A stretch of 64,000 nucleotides of DNA, from assembly GCA_030272585.1 (NCBI GenBank), contig BSYQ01000001.1, positions 7,378,001 to 7,442,000 of the forward strand, in the 5' to 3' direction. A program made the translations under genes and the position numbers. Shown in pieces: positions 1 through 10,267 of this stretch. Source of the stretch: Bryopsis sp. KO-2023. Lineage: Eukaryota; Chlorophyta; Ulvophyceae; Bryopsidales; Bryopsidaceae. The number at the start of each line of letters is the position of its first letter. Within the stretch, counting starts at the first letter, position 1. Below the pieces are notes generated by a model. The model saw only the letters and a program-made list of their open reading frames with translations. It was not told where the DNA came from and searched no databases.

Positions 1-814
1 GCTTGTTTTTCGCTTTCATCTTCTCGCCTGACGAGTGTTTCGCACCTCAGGCCCAGTTGGCGTCCCTCCTCAGCTCACTCGGAGATCCAGCGAACCTCCG
101 GTGTTGGGTCGCAAATCCGCTCCCGTCATGAAGGTTAAAATCAGGGGTCATCAGGGTGCAACTGTTGTATTGCAGTCTGAGCCTGTGACGCCTGGCGCGG
201 GAAGTCCTCATGGCGAGGAGGTGAGAATGCAAACTGTTTTCTTCTTCTTTTTCTGCTTGATTTCTCTCCTATCTTTTGTCCACTCGATTTTCTGAAGGGC
301 TCTTTGTCACAGGAGGAAGAATATGACCTCAAGAACAAGAGGGACAAGTGGTGAGTTCCTTTCTGTGAAGTTGGTGTTTATGGAAGAAATATTGTAGAGG
401 ATAGTGATGGTGCTGTCGATAAGAAAGGAGTTGTTTCATTTCAATATAAGAGGAGTTCTTGAAGGGTTTTTTTTTAATGTGTTTTTTCCTTGAAGGTGGC
501 GTAAGCTGTCATCGTCTGCTTTGAACGAGCTGGAGAGGGAGCGTGCTGATGATTCCACAGGGCCCTCCTCTTATGTGCCCCAGTTTGATCTGACAGGATC
601 AAATCCTTATGACAAAGGTGCAGTGGATTCGAATGGTAGAACATCTTTAAAATTTGATCCTGATGCACATCCACAAAGCAGGAAGTGGGTTATAATAACA
701 AACAGGTGCAATTTTGCAATTTTTTGTCAGTCTACATCCTCTCGATCGCTCGTGTCGTATTCAATGTGGTGCGAAATGTTTCGCTCAGACCAAAAGAATA
801 TAAAGGTATTTTAA
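1..814 (+). CDS. Unknown protein, gene fragment at the window edge
   Basis: Three exons can be joined: up to 220, 298-350, and 496 onward. Donors at 221 (GTGAGA) and 351 (GTGAGT) and acceptors ending at 297 and 495 keep one reading frame. The joined product is hydrophilic, with a Ser/Pro-rich start, an acidic/basic stretch around KNKRDKWWRKLSS and a region rich in Asp, Pro and Gly. The first in-frame ATG is at 128, but the frame is open from about 35, so the gene may begin outside the window. The 3' end is unclear: the frame stays open to 814, or a weak donor at 706 (GTGCAA) is used. I do not recognise the family and see no signal peptide or membrane segment. Confidence 0.5.
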
Positions 815-2644
815 AAACACCATGATGTTGAAAACCAACATGACGAATCCATTCTCGTGAAAAGCGCAAGAAGCCATCCACTCCAAAAAACTCCATCAAC
901 TCGTTTCTTGTTTGATTGATTCTGGTGGAGGTGCACTTTTCGTGGGGCTGGGCTACATCTGAAAATAGTGCAGCGCTTTTTGTTGGGGGGGAAAGCTTCG
1001 GCTGCTTCTGAAAATTGTTCAACAGAGTGCAACTTTCCTGAATTAAAAACGATTCCACAGTCCACATGACATTTGAATTGTGTTGTGACTGCAGAAGTTG
1101 AGTCCACGTGAAGAAAAGATGTGATAGAGTGAAAAAGGGGAGAGAAAAATGCCATGAGTCAGACGACATGGCGAGATGATGTGATGCACCAAGGCATAGC
1201 CTGCATTAGCCTGCAGCCAAGAACCATTCAACGGCTGCATGGATATTTTGTTTAGACTTTTTATTATTTTCTTGAGCGCTACTGAGTACTTCAATTTTTG
1301 TCGCTGCATTCGAAGGGTGCTATCCTGCACATTTTTGCAGTTTTGTATGTATAACTACGATTAAAATACGGAATTTCATAACGAACGAAACTGTACCTGT
1401 ATTTTTGGCGGGATGGGGGGTGTTCAAGAAACACGCAAGGGTTTTTTCTTTTCAACATTTTTGACGATGGAAGTGGGTTGCATTGGTGACAGATCTGCAC
1501 AATGCCACGACCATAAAAAAAAAGTTTGTTGTGAGGTTTTTGAGAGGTACCGATTCGAAGCTGGGTTTGAGGATACGAAAATCGTGGAGAGCACCAGCTG
1601 GAGTTTGAATTTCGTAGCTTCGATTTTTGGGAAACGGAAAAAAAAAGGAAAGTTGTTCGGCATTTCTTTGTCGATTGGATTTTGATGGTTTCGGAAGGTT
1701 TTAGTGCGTCTTGGTGTTGGCGGGATATGATGTAAACATGAATCTAGCTTGAACAATGGCTCATTGGTTTGTCGATTGAGTGAAGGAATGAATGTGTGTG
1801 CAATGGCTGCCTCGACCGAAAGTGCCAAAGAATTTGGTGTTTTGGGGTCATTTCCTGCTGCTTGTGACCTGTTTTTGTTTTTAATACACTATTTTTATGG
1901 GCAATCTTACAGAAACAGGTGACCTTCATCCTGTATCGTCCATTTCCAAATGTCTTCACCCAAACTTCTTTTTTGCCACATATTGTTTTTTTTTCAGAGA
2001 GAGAGAGGGAGGGAGAGAAGTTTGTATTTAGGAGCATTCATACATATGTGTGGAATCAAATTAGACTTGCTCCAGTTAATCTGAATCTTTTAGTTCTTCC
2101 ACAATGGGTAGCAAGGCAGAATCCCCTCACAGAATCAGCGGAGTGATGGAATATACACCCTGCTTGTCTCTACTCTCCCTAACAATTTAAGAATTTAATT
2201 CAGGACTTCGGCCAAAATAAGAACAGAATGCTATCAAGATCGTAGAGAAGCAAGACTGCCTGCAAGGACAAAAGCAGAAATTTTATGCCAGCTGTATCGC
2301 TTTTTTAACTATTCTTTGGATTGCTCTTAACACCCTGCTGCGAAGGCGTAAATATCATCCATTGGAATACATTCACTACACACTCAGGACAAGGATCTGG
2401 ATCCACCATGGCCAAAAAAAAGGCAAGAAAAGGAAGATATGGGATGAGAGAAAAACAATGACATGGGCTGGTCAAAAGGAAAAGAAAAAGTTGCCCGATC
2501 ATGCATGCCTCGTACAACATCGACAGTTATAATCAATGTCACTCAATGCTCTGGACAGTTCTGCAGTCGGGAAATCACATCATCTTACAATCCACAATAT
2601 ACATTCAAGAAAAAATTTCCAAAACAAAAATCTCGGACATTCGC
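815..2644. other. Gene-free stretch, 1.8 kb
   Basis: No reading frame here has recognisable protein character or a consistent exon chain. The longest frames are isolated, about 90-145 codons, and of random composition. The stretch is A/T-rich with poly-A/T runs and a short GAGA tract near 2000. TTACA at about 2584, which is TGTAA on the minus strand, may belong to the 3' end of the minus-strand gene that stops at 2645. Confidence 0.5.
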
Positions 2645-3589
2645 TCACAGCGGAGTGGACCAAGAAGAAGCCCTGCGTTGCCATGTTAAGCATCGCAACC
2701 CTCCACCCAACCTGGTCACCTTCTCGGCTTTCACTGGTATCACTCGTCTGGAGCAGTATTTCTCAACCATTGCCTTTGCTTTGGCATCCGAAGGGCTTCC
2801 ATAACTGCTGACGTAAGCTGCATTTGGGGTGTGCAAAATATTGGTATACACCCCAGATGCATCGGCAATTCCCTTCCAGTCTCTGTCGCTGGGTTCGTAA
2901 GGCATGACCACCAGCTTGACGTCCGGAAAATTCCATTCCAGTTCCTTCATCACTTTGGAGTGAAAAGGTTCATCGAATTGATTCACGGCTAAGACGTCAG
3001 CCGCCAGCCAGGACACCATCCCGTCAGCGTGACCAAGCGTATCTCCCTTCTCTGTGGGGAGAATCGCAATGGCGTCGCTGCCAGTGATGGGGGCTAGGAT
3101 TTCGACGAGCCGTTTCGTGGTCAGACCAGGATTCTCCTTGAAAACGCGATCGCAAACCACCGCCTTGTCGACTCCGTTATGGCAGTAGTTTCCGCCGTCC
3201 AGGTTTAGAGAACGCCCGGACGAAACCACACCTCGCTTTGCCAGAAACTTGTTGAAAGCGTCCTCGAAATACTTCGCATCCGAGCGTTTCAGGTAAGACG
3301 GCCTGTACAGGAAGTTAAACGCTCCCTTTGGCGTGATCACCGGGCAGATATCGCGAATCCAGATGTCTGGAAGCCCGTTCACCAGCAGGTTGGCTTCGGG
3401 AACGCCGGCGCTCCGCAGCTCCTTGGCCCTCGGGGGATCGCACGCGATCACAAACTTATCGCTGGGGTGGGCTGCGGAAACGATTCTAGAGTAGAACCCC
3501 ACCAGCTCGCCCTCCATACCCTTGTAATACGGGTCGCCCGTTTTCGGAGACGAGATCAAGATTGTGCCGACTGGCAGTTGTCGAGACAT
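2645..3589 (-). CDS. Agmatine deiminase / peptidylarginine deiminase family protein
   Basis: A single-exon gene of 314 residues. The family hydrolyses guanidino groups; agmatine deiminase turns agmatine into N-carbamoylputrescine in plant-type polyamine synthesis. Family landmarks appear in order: WIRD near residue 77, LDGGN near residue 129, GHADG near residue 186, and a C-terminal GGGLRCLTWQ carrying the presumed nucleophilic Cys. Classic enzymes have a GGG..HC.T.Q-like motif there, so the segment before Cys departs from the usual pattern and the substrate is uncertain. The product is slightly shorter than typical members (about 340-380). No transit peptide is obvious. It starts 337 bases from the ATG of the divergent gene at 3927, so the two probably share a promoter region. 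The family call is firm; the agmatine specificity is an inference. Confidence 0.85.
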   Translation of the reverse strand: MSRQLPVGTILISSPKTGDPYYKGMEGELVGFYSRIVSAAHPSDKFVIACDPPRAKELRSAGVPEANLLVNGLPDIWIRDICPVITPKGAFNFLYRPSYLKRSDAKYFEDAFNKFLAKRGVVSSGRSLNLDGGNYCHNGVDKAVVCDRVFKENPGLTTKRLVEILAPITGSDAIAILPTEKGDTLGHADGMVSWLAADVLAVNQFDEPFHSKVMKELEWNFPDVKLVVMPYEPSDRDWKGIADASGVYTNILHTPNAAYVSSYGSPSDAKAKAMVEKYCSRRVIPVKAEKVTRLGGGLRCLTWQRRASSWSTPL

Positions 3590-3926
3590 CTTCGAGGGGG
3601 CTGGAGAAAAACCAAACCGTCAGGTTAAACCGAAAACAAAACAAAAACAGTCCTTGGTGACCAAGAATGTGAGGAAAAAGTTTCGAGGGTGTCAAAAAAC
3701 AGCAAGCGGCTGAGATGACGTCTTCTGCCAAGCCGCATGAACGCACAATCATGTCCACTCAGCAGCACCAGCGCTGAACCCAGAACACGACGCCAGTTTG
3801 GAAGCGGAAGAGGAACGCACCAATTGACGAGACTCACACAATTGCATTCATCTCGCCGATTATCCTCCCGTCATATTGCTTGCGCTTGGATCGCTGTCGG
3901 AATATCGATCGTGGTGGTTCTGGAGC

Positions 3927-4559
3927 ATGTCATCCATTCGAGGTTGGGCTGCTCTGAAGCAAGAACAATTCCTGGGCAGCACTCGACCTCCCGCACCAGA
4001 CGTCAACAGAACCAGCGGAGCGGTGTGCTGCCAATCTGGCCGTCGGGCGGTCGAAACGTCAGGAGTCCCGGAGCGACTAGCCTTGGACTATTTCGCGGTG
4101 CAAAATCCTGTGTCTGCTTCGACGACGTACTCCAAGGCCGTCAAGGATTTCACATCGAGTGCTGTGCTGGCTTACGAGTGCGGTTACTGTGAGGATGGGT
4201 TGCGTCGGATGATAAGCGAGTACGTCGACGCCGACGCCGACGTTTCGATATGTTCCAGCGCTTGTCTAGAGCTGTCGTCGATCGTTTGGATAACGCTCAT
4301 GCTCGCTCCGAGTTCCAGCGTGAGGTGGGCTGTCGGAGAAGCGGTTTCCGAAGTCACGCTGAGAGAATGGAAGGGGTTCGTGTCTTTGATAGTCGACGCG
4401 TATTTCAACAAACGGATGTCTTGGTATCCTGTCGATCGGCTCCAGGCGGAAATGTCTCTATCTACTGGCCGATGTGAGGAATTGGCTTTGGTGGCGGAGC
4501 GAGCCAGAATCGTATACACCACTCTGGAAGCGGTGGCTCCTCAATTTCCCACGGATTAA
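3927..4559 (+). CDS. Unknown protein with a plastid-type N terminus
   Basis: An intron-free frame of 210 residues from the ATG at 3927; the frame is open upstream to 3876 but without ATG. The first 45 residues are rich in Ser, Arg and Ala and poor in acidic residues, as in algal plastid transit peptides. After this comes a folded-looking region with a GYCEDGLRRMISEY segment, a hydrophobic stretch (SIVWITLMLAP), an aromatic patch (REWKGFVSLIVDAYF) and a C-terminal helix. The composition suggests a conserved soluble protein, but I cannot place it in a named family. It is divergent from the deiminase gene at 3589. Confidence 0.55.
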   Translation: MSSIRGWAALKQEQFLGSTRPPAPDVNRTSGAVCCQSGRRAVETSGVPERLALDYFAVQNPVSASTTYSKAVKDFTSSAVLAYECGYCEDGLRRMISEYVDADADVSICSSACLELSSIVWITLMLAPSSSVRWAVGEAVSEVTLREWKGFVSLIVDAYFNKRMSWYPVDRLQAEMSLSTGRCEELALVAERARIVYTTLEAVAPQFPTD

Positions 4560-5378
4560 TTGCTGATTGAAATTGGTTAGGTAGGGGACTTTGCTTCCCT
4601 TTTCTCAAAGGATTGTCTGCAATGTGCATGAAAAATCCATGAAAGTAGAGTCTTTAAAACAAGAGGAAAAGGGATGTCCCCAAATTGTGTATATTTTTTT
4701 TCGAGACAAGTGTATATTTCTAAAACAGAGTGTATCTAGTGGACCACCTGGAAAGGGTAATGGAATTGGAGTTGTTTTGGTGAGAGATTTTGGAAACGAA
4801 AGAAGGGGTGACATCGTATGTATGCAACTGGGATGAAGGGTTTCTGTACGGGTAGATTCTATGGTTGTATTATTTTGACATGTAAATTGATTTTTTTTTT
4901 CTTTAGTCGAAGGCAGTCGTGAAGTATTTGTCACAAAACTGTTTCACTGCATTTTGTCAAAAAATGTCGATAAGAATTTAAATGCATTGCATGGAGTATG
5001 TCTGCCCTTGGTGCAGTGATGCTTGTCAGGCAGACAGTGGATGGGATTGGCTGGTCAATTTGCAACCATCCATATGATGCACCCTTTTTGAATATCGATC
5101 AAAGATTACACACACAGAATACCATTTTTGAATACGATTAAATGGGGCGATGTTGAGATGGTTCAGGCGGTAGCAGTGCTGCTCGGATGGGCAAGGGAGA
5201 TCAAAAACAGCCCCCGAATCTGCTTTCAATATTTCGATGAGTTGTCCCACGTCAACTGTCAGGGCGATGTGACAAGGCGGGGAGCTGGGACTGCATCAAG
5301 TCCTCAAGATTCTGTGCAGATTTTTTCTAACTGCTCCCCAGCCTTTCGGTTTGTGCAGGAAACAGATCTCTCAACACG
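4560..5378. other. Intergenic stretch, 0.8 kb
   Basis: It lies between two plus-strand genes. Only short frames without protein character are present. The first part must hold the 3' untranslated region of the gene ending at 4559, the last part the promoter of the DedA gene. Confidence 0.5.
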
Positions 5379-6731
5379 ATGTCTTCCGTATTCGCTCGAC
5401 CGTCGGTGGCACCTGGGGTGTTCGGAACGCCCCTCAAGGCGCCGTGCCGGACGTCCACACTTCGCGTTCGCCAGGCGTCATCACGTCGACGTCCGAACCA
5501 ACGCACTTGGAGCGTGCCCTCACCCATACAGGAAGTGGAGACAGCGCCTGCGATAGAACAGGTGCTTGTGCGTCTTCGGGAGAGATCCCCACGAGTTCGT
5601 TTGTGTTGCACAGTCCGCTGATGTTTCAAGATCCGAACATCCTCGTCATCTGTAGACGAGGCAGAACAACGTCCCTGCCTGCGATGAGCCCGAGGCCGAG
5701 CGGAAATGGGTCAAGGTCCTCTCTCGTGCGGTTCTGTATGCGTCTGTTGTGTTTGCTCTTCGCTTGGCGCTGCCGGCAGTCGCCACCGCGTGCGAGGCTG
5801 CGACGAATGGTTCACCTCTTCTCGCTCCTATCAAAGGTACGCATTGCCACCGTTCAGACCTTTCGACCATGAATCATGCAGCAGTTCAGCTCGGAACTTT
5901 CCATGGATCTCCATTCGCTAGCATCGCGTCGATCGTCCCAATCGCCAGCTTTCCGAAACAGCGAACAGAAAAGTTGCGCAGTTTGCATTACCATCCGCAC
6001 GTGTCTGGGGGGGGGGGAACATGCTAGGAAATGTGAGGAGAATGATGTTTTTGAGTTGGGATCGTTGACTTCCAGGTCTGGTGGACTTCATTCTGCATTT
6101 GGATGATCGATTGGGTGCGATCATTGCTGAACATGGCACCTTGACATACGCCATCCTTTTCATCATCGTGTTTTGCGAAACCGGACTCGTCTTGACACCG
6201 TTCCTTCCTGGGGACTCTCTGTTGTTTGCCTCCGGTGCGTTCGCTGGGTTGAAGAAACTCAACATCCTGTACCTATTGGGCACATTCATCGTTTCGGCCA
6301 TCTTGGGGGATGCAGTGAACTATGCGATCGGCTCCTGGATTGGGGAGAGGGCGATCGAGTCGAAAATCGTTTCCAAGAAAGCAATCACCAAGACGGAGAA
6401 GTTTTACGAAAAATACGGTGGGAAAACGATTGTGCTCGCTAGATTTGTCCCTATCGTGCGGACGTTTGCCCCCTTCGTTGCTGGCATCAGCAGCATGAGC
6501 TATGATAAGTTCGCAGCATACAATGTGGTGGGGGCGATCGTGTGGACTCTGCTGTTCTGTGGGGCCGGTTTCTTCTTCGGCAACCTTCCGTTTGTGGAGA
6601 AGAATTTTTCGGCAGTCGTTTTGGCCATCGTGGTGGTGTCTGTGTTGCCTGTCATATATGAGGTTTGGTCGGCCAGAAAAGAAGATTCTGAGGAAAGCGG
6701 AGGAGGGGAGGAAAAGACGGCCACTGTATGA
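5379..6731 (+). CDS. DedA/SNARE-associated (VTT-domain) membrane protein, probably plastid
   Basis: Three exons, 5379-5561, 5656-5836 and 6076-6731, give 339 residues. The family consists of multi-pass membrane proteins linked to lipid scrambling and membrane homeostasis. The C-terminal two thirds contain the hallmark features: an FCETGLVLTPFLPGDSLLF segment, AFAGLKKLNILYLL, a GD.VNYAIGSWIG segment, and the conserved ARFVPIVRTFAPFVAG with the key Arg residues, followed by two more hydrophobic helices. The N-terminal 60 residues are Arg/Ser/Pro-rich and lack acidic residues, as in a plastid transit peptide, and a further hydrophobic helix lies before the domain. The tail is acidic. TGTAA occurs 220 bases after the stop. 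Localisation is inferred only from composition. Confidence 0.9.
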
Positions 6732-7527
6732 TCCATTGTTATGATGACATAGAACGAATGGAGAGGGAATTTTTGGTGTGGGTGTTTCAATTCATTTTCG
6801 GAATTGGAGGGGCAGGGGGGTTGACCCTTCTCGATGAGGGGGGGGGGGTTGGTGTTTTTTTTGTTCAATTTATGTTGCTTGTTTTGGGGATGTTTGGGAA
6901 AGCAAACGTTGTTTTTTTTCCCTTTTTTTTTTTGGTACCCAGAGTTTTGTAATCAACAGCAACAACAATAGCAATTTCATTTTTGTAAAAAAACATATTT
7001 TTGTATAAAAAACTTTTTGTACTGGGGAGTTGAATTTTGACAATAAATAGGGAATCGTGTGGTTATAATGATACATCAAAGAATATAGTGCACCCACATT
7101 TGATGTTGGTAATTTTTTAGGGAGGAATGTGCTGACATTGTTTGGACCTAGTATGATTGACACCAATCCCCGACTCAAGAATATTTTTGAGTGATAATGT
7201 TGCAATGCAGATCTGTGTGCACTCATCAAATCATGGAGCCAGAAATTGAAATTGTCTTGGAAGCATCTATTGCGTTCCATCCAGGGATTCTGATCGATCG
7301 ATCCCTCGCTCAAACATTTTTTGTTAAATTTGCGCTGTGAAAGCACACATGGGGCAAGCACGAATAATGCCCTAGAATACGCTCTCTCAATTACAAAAGC
7401 AACCAGACCAAACAGCCCAACACAACACCACATCTAATTCATAACCAACTCCTCGGTCATCCTATCATGCTACCAATTCTCCGAACGAAAAAGAAAACCT
7501 GTAAAACTAAACAGAGGTGGGTTTTGG
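6732..7527. other. Intergenic stretch between convergent genes
   Basis: It holds the 3' regions of the DedA gene (+) and the UVR/ApaG gene (-). It is T-rich with long T and G runs near 6840-6940. TGTAA lies at 6949 on the plus strand and TTACA near 7391, which is TGTAA for the minus-strand gene. No coding region was seen. Confidence 0.5.
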
Positions 7528-9093
7528 TCAACCCAGTCCAGGGGGTGACGACATATCCAGTCCAAACCTTCCAATTTCCACCTCGAACTCTTCGGAGAAA
7601 TTTGACAGTGAGATCATTTGATACTCTCCTTTCATCCACCCCCGTGTGGTGCTCAAAGGGCACATGGAAGTGTAGGTGAAGGCATCTCCAGGTTTCAAAA
7701 TCGGCTCCTCGCCGATAACACCCGGACCCCTTCAAATCAAAAACTCAACTCGATGTACATTCTTTCGACCAAACCCATTCTTTTTTCAACCAGTTGAAAG
7801 TCGCAAGTTGTGTTACAGACAGACCAACCCCCCCAAAAGCTCTACTCTCCAAGTCACAGAAACAAAATAAACCCTTCTGCATGGGAAACCAAGCTGGTTT
7901 CTGATTTTCTGAGTTCGATTTCTGACAAACCTACCTGACTTCTTCGGTGTGGCCTGTGGCGTTTTCAATTACCCAATGCCTGGTTTTCAGTTGGACAGTC
8001 TCCTCCCCCTCGTTCTTTATTTCAACTTTGTATCTAAATACGTACTGTCGGTGCAACGGGGAGCTCATCTGTGGCGCATAGAAACTGGGGGAATCGCACA
8101 AACACACAGATGAAATAAAAAGAAACTTCAAAAAAAATAACAATTCGGGAAATGAAGAATATGAGAACAGTATCCCCTCTTGTAAGGCCATCTCGTCGTT
8201 GTCAGCAGGAATCGATAAAACCAACCAAACAAACACCGCACCACAAAACTTGACAATTTTCGCAAAGAAAACATCTCCTTTTTCTGACAAGAATCTAGTC
8301 ATTCTGTCGGATGATGGAGAGATACTCTGTCAGACGGATATGACTGAGAGCCCGTATTTCACAGAATCTAGTTGACATCCTTGTGGCCCACCTTCTGACT
8401 TTCACAGAGATGTTTCGGGTTACCACATGGCTGCTGCATTCCATGTCCAATTCTTCGGAGACTGACTTTGTGGGTTTCTTTGGGAACAAAGGGATGCCGA
8501 GCTCCTTCATCCTGTCCCGAAGTTTCGCACATTCCTGAATTCACCAAAAAGCATTTAAAATCCATCAGTTATGCTGGAAAAGTTCCAACCACTGTCTCCA
8601 ATTCCGTTTTCGACACAAAAAACCTCAGCCGAATTCACTGCAAAAGTAAGCCATGCTCAGAGATGAAAAGGTCGAAGAAAATCGCAAAATCGATCCTTGC
8701 TCAAAATATATTGAGTTGCATTTCTTTGATGAATTGAGGAACAAAAAACAAAACCAAGACACTCACTGCATAATCCTCTTTTTCTGTTGCTTCTTTGAAT
8801 GCTCGCCTTAACACAATTTCGGGGACTTGATCTTCCAGGCCTTGGATTTCATCCCTCAACTTCGCAGCATCCTCGTAAGATTCGCTCAAAACGGCGAACG
8901 CGAGCTCTTTTTGCAAGCTAGCGATATCGTCTTTTATGTCCGTCACACTGGCGGGCGCCTTGCAGAGCACAGGAGACCCCCGTCGAGGTCGACCAGCAAA
9001 ATCACCCCGATAGGACTTGAGACTCTTCGAACCACGCCACAACCGACCAGTGGCTGGATTATGGGGAGCATGACGGCCTAATGCTCCCTGCAT
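7528..9093 (-). CDS. UVR-motif plus ApaG-domain protein, probably plastid
   Basis: Four exons on the minus strand, 8767-9093, 8392-8534, 7935-8084 and 7528-7729, give 273 residues. Residues about 55-83 form a UVR motif of the UvrB/UvrC/Clp type (LQKELAFAVLSESYEDAAKLRDEI), a helical protein-contact hairpin. A second short helix of the same flavour (ECAKLRDRMKELGIP) lies at about 110. The C-terminal 110 residues are an ApaG (DUF525) beta-sandwich: YVFRYKVEIKNEG, VQLKTRHWVIENATG, VRGPGVIGEEP, YTSMCPL and a WMKGEYQM strand. The N-terminal 50 residues are Arg/Ser/Gly-rich, consistent with plastid import. Plants have proteins with this domain pair, but the biochemical role is not established. It is head-to-head with ENY2, 254 bases between start codons. 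Confidence 0.85.
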
Positions 9094-9347
9094 AGCGCCC
9101 CTGGACGAAAAAATGCTCGATCCACGTAATCAGAGGCAAAACTGCATGGATTGAGCACCTCCTTTCTGCGATCGGAGTTTGTTTGCTGTGTGTCTTGGAG
9201 GTTGGAGGAATTGGAAAAGGGGTTTTGATATCGGTGGTGAGTTGGGGGGGGGTTGTGATGGGCGATGCGGGTTTGATTGATTGTGGGCTGATTGAGCTCA
9301 TGATGGCCATAAAATTGGCGTTTTCGACGGTTGGTGTTGCGAGATTC

Positions 9348-10066
9348 ATGTCGCTACGCACCGCGGCCAACGATTCCGACTCTGACGCGGAAGCAGAGAC
9401 CTTGGAAGAAAAAATCAAAACAAAGGTGAATAGTACGATCGTGGGCGTCTTGGCATCGAACCTTCTTGCTTGTGTGAAAGGGATGGATCCAGACATCTGT
9501 CTGAAAGCCAAGCAATTTGGTTTTCCCCCTTTTTTTAAATTAATTTTTTGCAATGCAGCTTGTGAACAGTGGGGAACTCGAGCGGCTCAAGACCCTTTTG
9601 AAACAAAGCCTGACTGAGTGTGGCTGGAAGGAAGAAGTGAAACAACTTTGTAAAGGTAGACATGCAATATCACACTTTCTCATTCTTTCTCAGTTTTTCA
9701 GGGTTTTTTCCATTTTTGTTCATATTGATGATCTCTTCTGTGGGAACTCCTGTGGCATCAATCAATGAATTCAAACACCAGATTTTCTGAGATATGAGTG
9801 GATGGCATAAACCCAATAATGAGCTTGGGGGTGTTCTCATGTGGCTTCATTAAAAATATAATGCAATGCACATTGAAACAAACTTTGCTGTTTCTTTTTC
9901 TGTTTTTTTTTCTGAAGAGTTTGTCGAGAGAAGGGGGGTGGGGAACGTGACTCCCGAAGACATAGTGAGGGCAGTTCGATCTTTGGGCCACAGGGCTGTG
10001 TCAGACACGGTCAAAGCGGAGTTTGTTGGCGAAGTTAAAAAGGCGGTGCAACAAGCCTTACAATAA
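9348..10066 (+). CDS. ENY2: ENY2/Sus1, transcription and mRNA-export factor
   Basis: Three exons, 9348-9425, 9559-9655 and 9918-10066, encode 107 residues; family members have about 95-105. ENY2/Sus1 is a small helical protein shared by the SAGA deubiquitinase module and the TREX-2 complex at the nuclear pore, coupling transcription to mRNA export. The core matches: LVNSGELERLKTLLKQSL, then TECGWKEEVKQLCK, then VTPEDIVRAVRSLGHRAVSDTVKAE. The N terminus adds about 18 acidic residues (NDSDSDAEAE). The ATG at 9348 is chosen because upstream in-frame codons add an unrelated sequence; an earlier in-frame ATG at 9303 is possible. TGTAA occurs about 70 bases after the stop. RMC1 starts only 201 bases downstream on the same strand. 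Confidence 0.92.
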
Positions 10067-10267
10067 AGCAAGGTAAAAAAAAACCCCCAAAAAGAAACCA
10101 TCTATCATCAAAGCCACAAAAATTTTGTCTTATCATGTTTGTAAAAAGAAAAGAAAAAAATTAAGAAGAAGAAGAAGAAAAAAATGGGGTTAGTGAGAAT
10201 CGATTCATCATCAGGAAGTTGAGCTGAACATATTGGTGTTTCTTTTTTTTGTTGTTTTTTTCTAAGA

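Noticed and set aside
732..1169. 145-codon minus-strand frame
   Set aside because: Random-looking composition, no signal, domain or exon partner, and no family resemblance.
9059..9553. 164-codon minus-strand frame upstream of the UVR/ApaG gene
   Set aside because: It overlaps the ENY2 first exon and its intron on the other strand and has low-complexity Ser/Thr/Pro content; it is a shadow frame.
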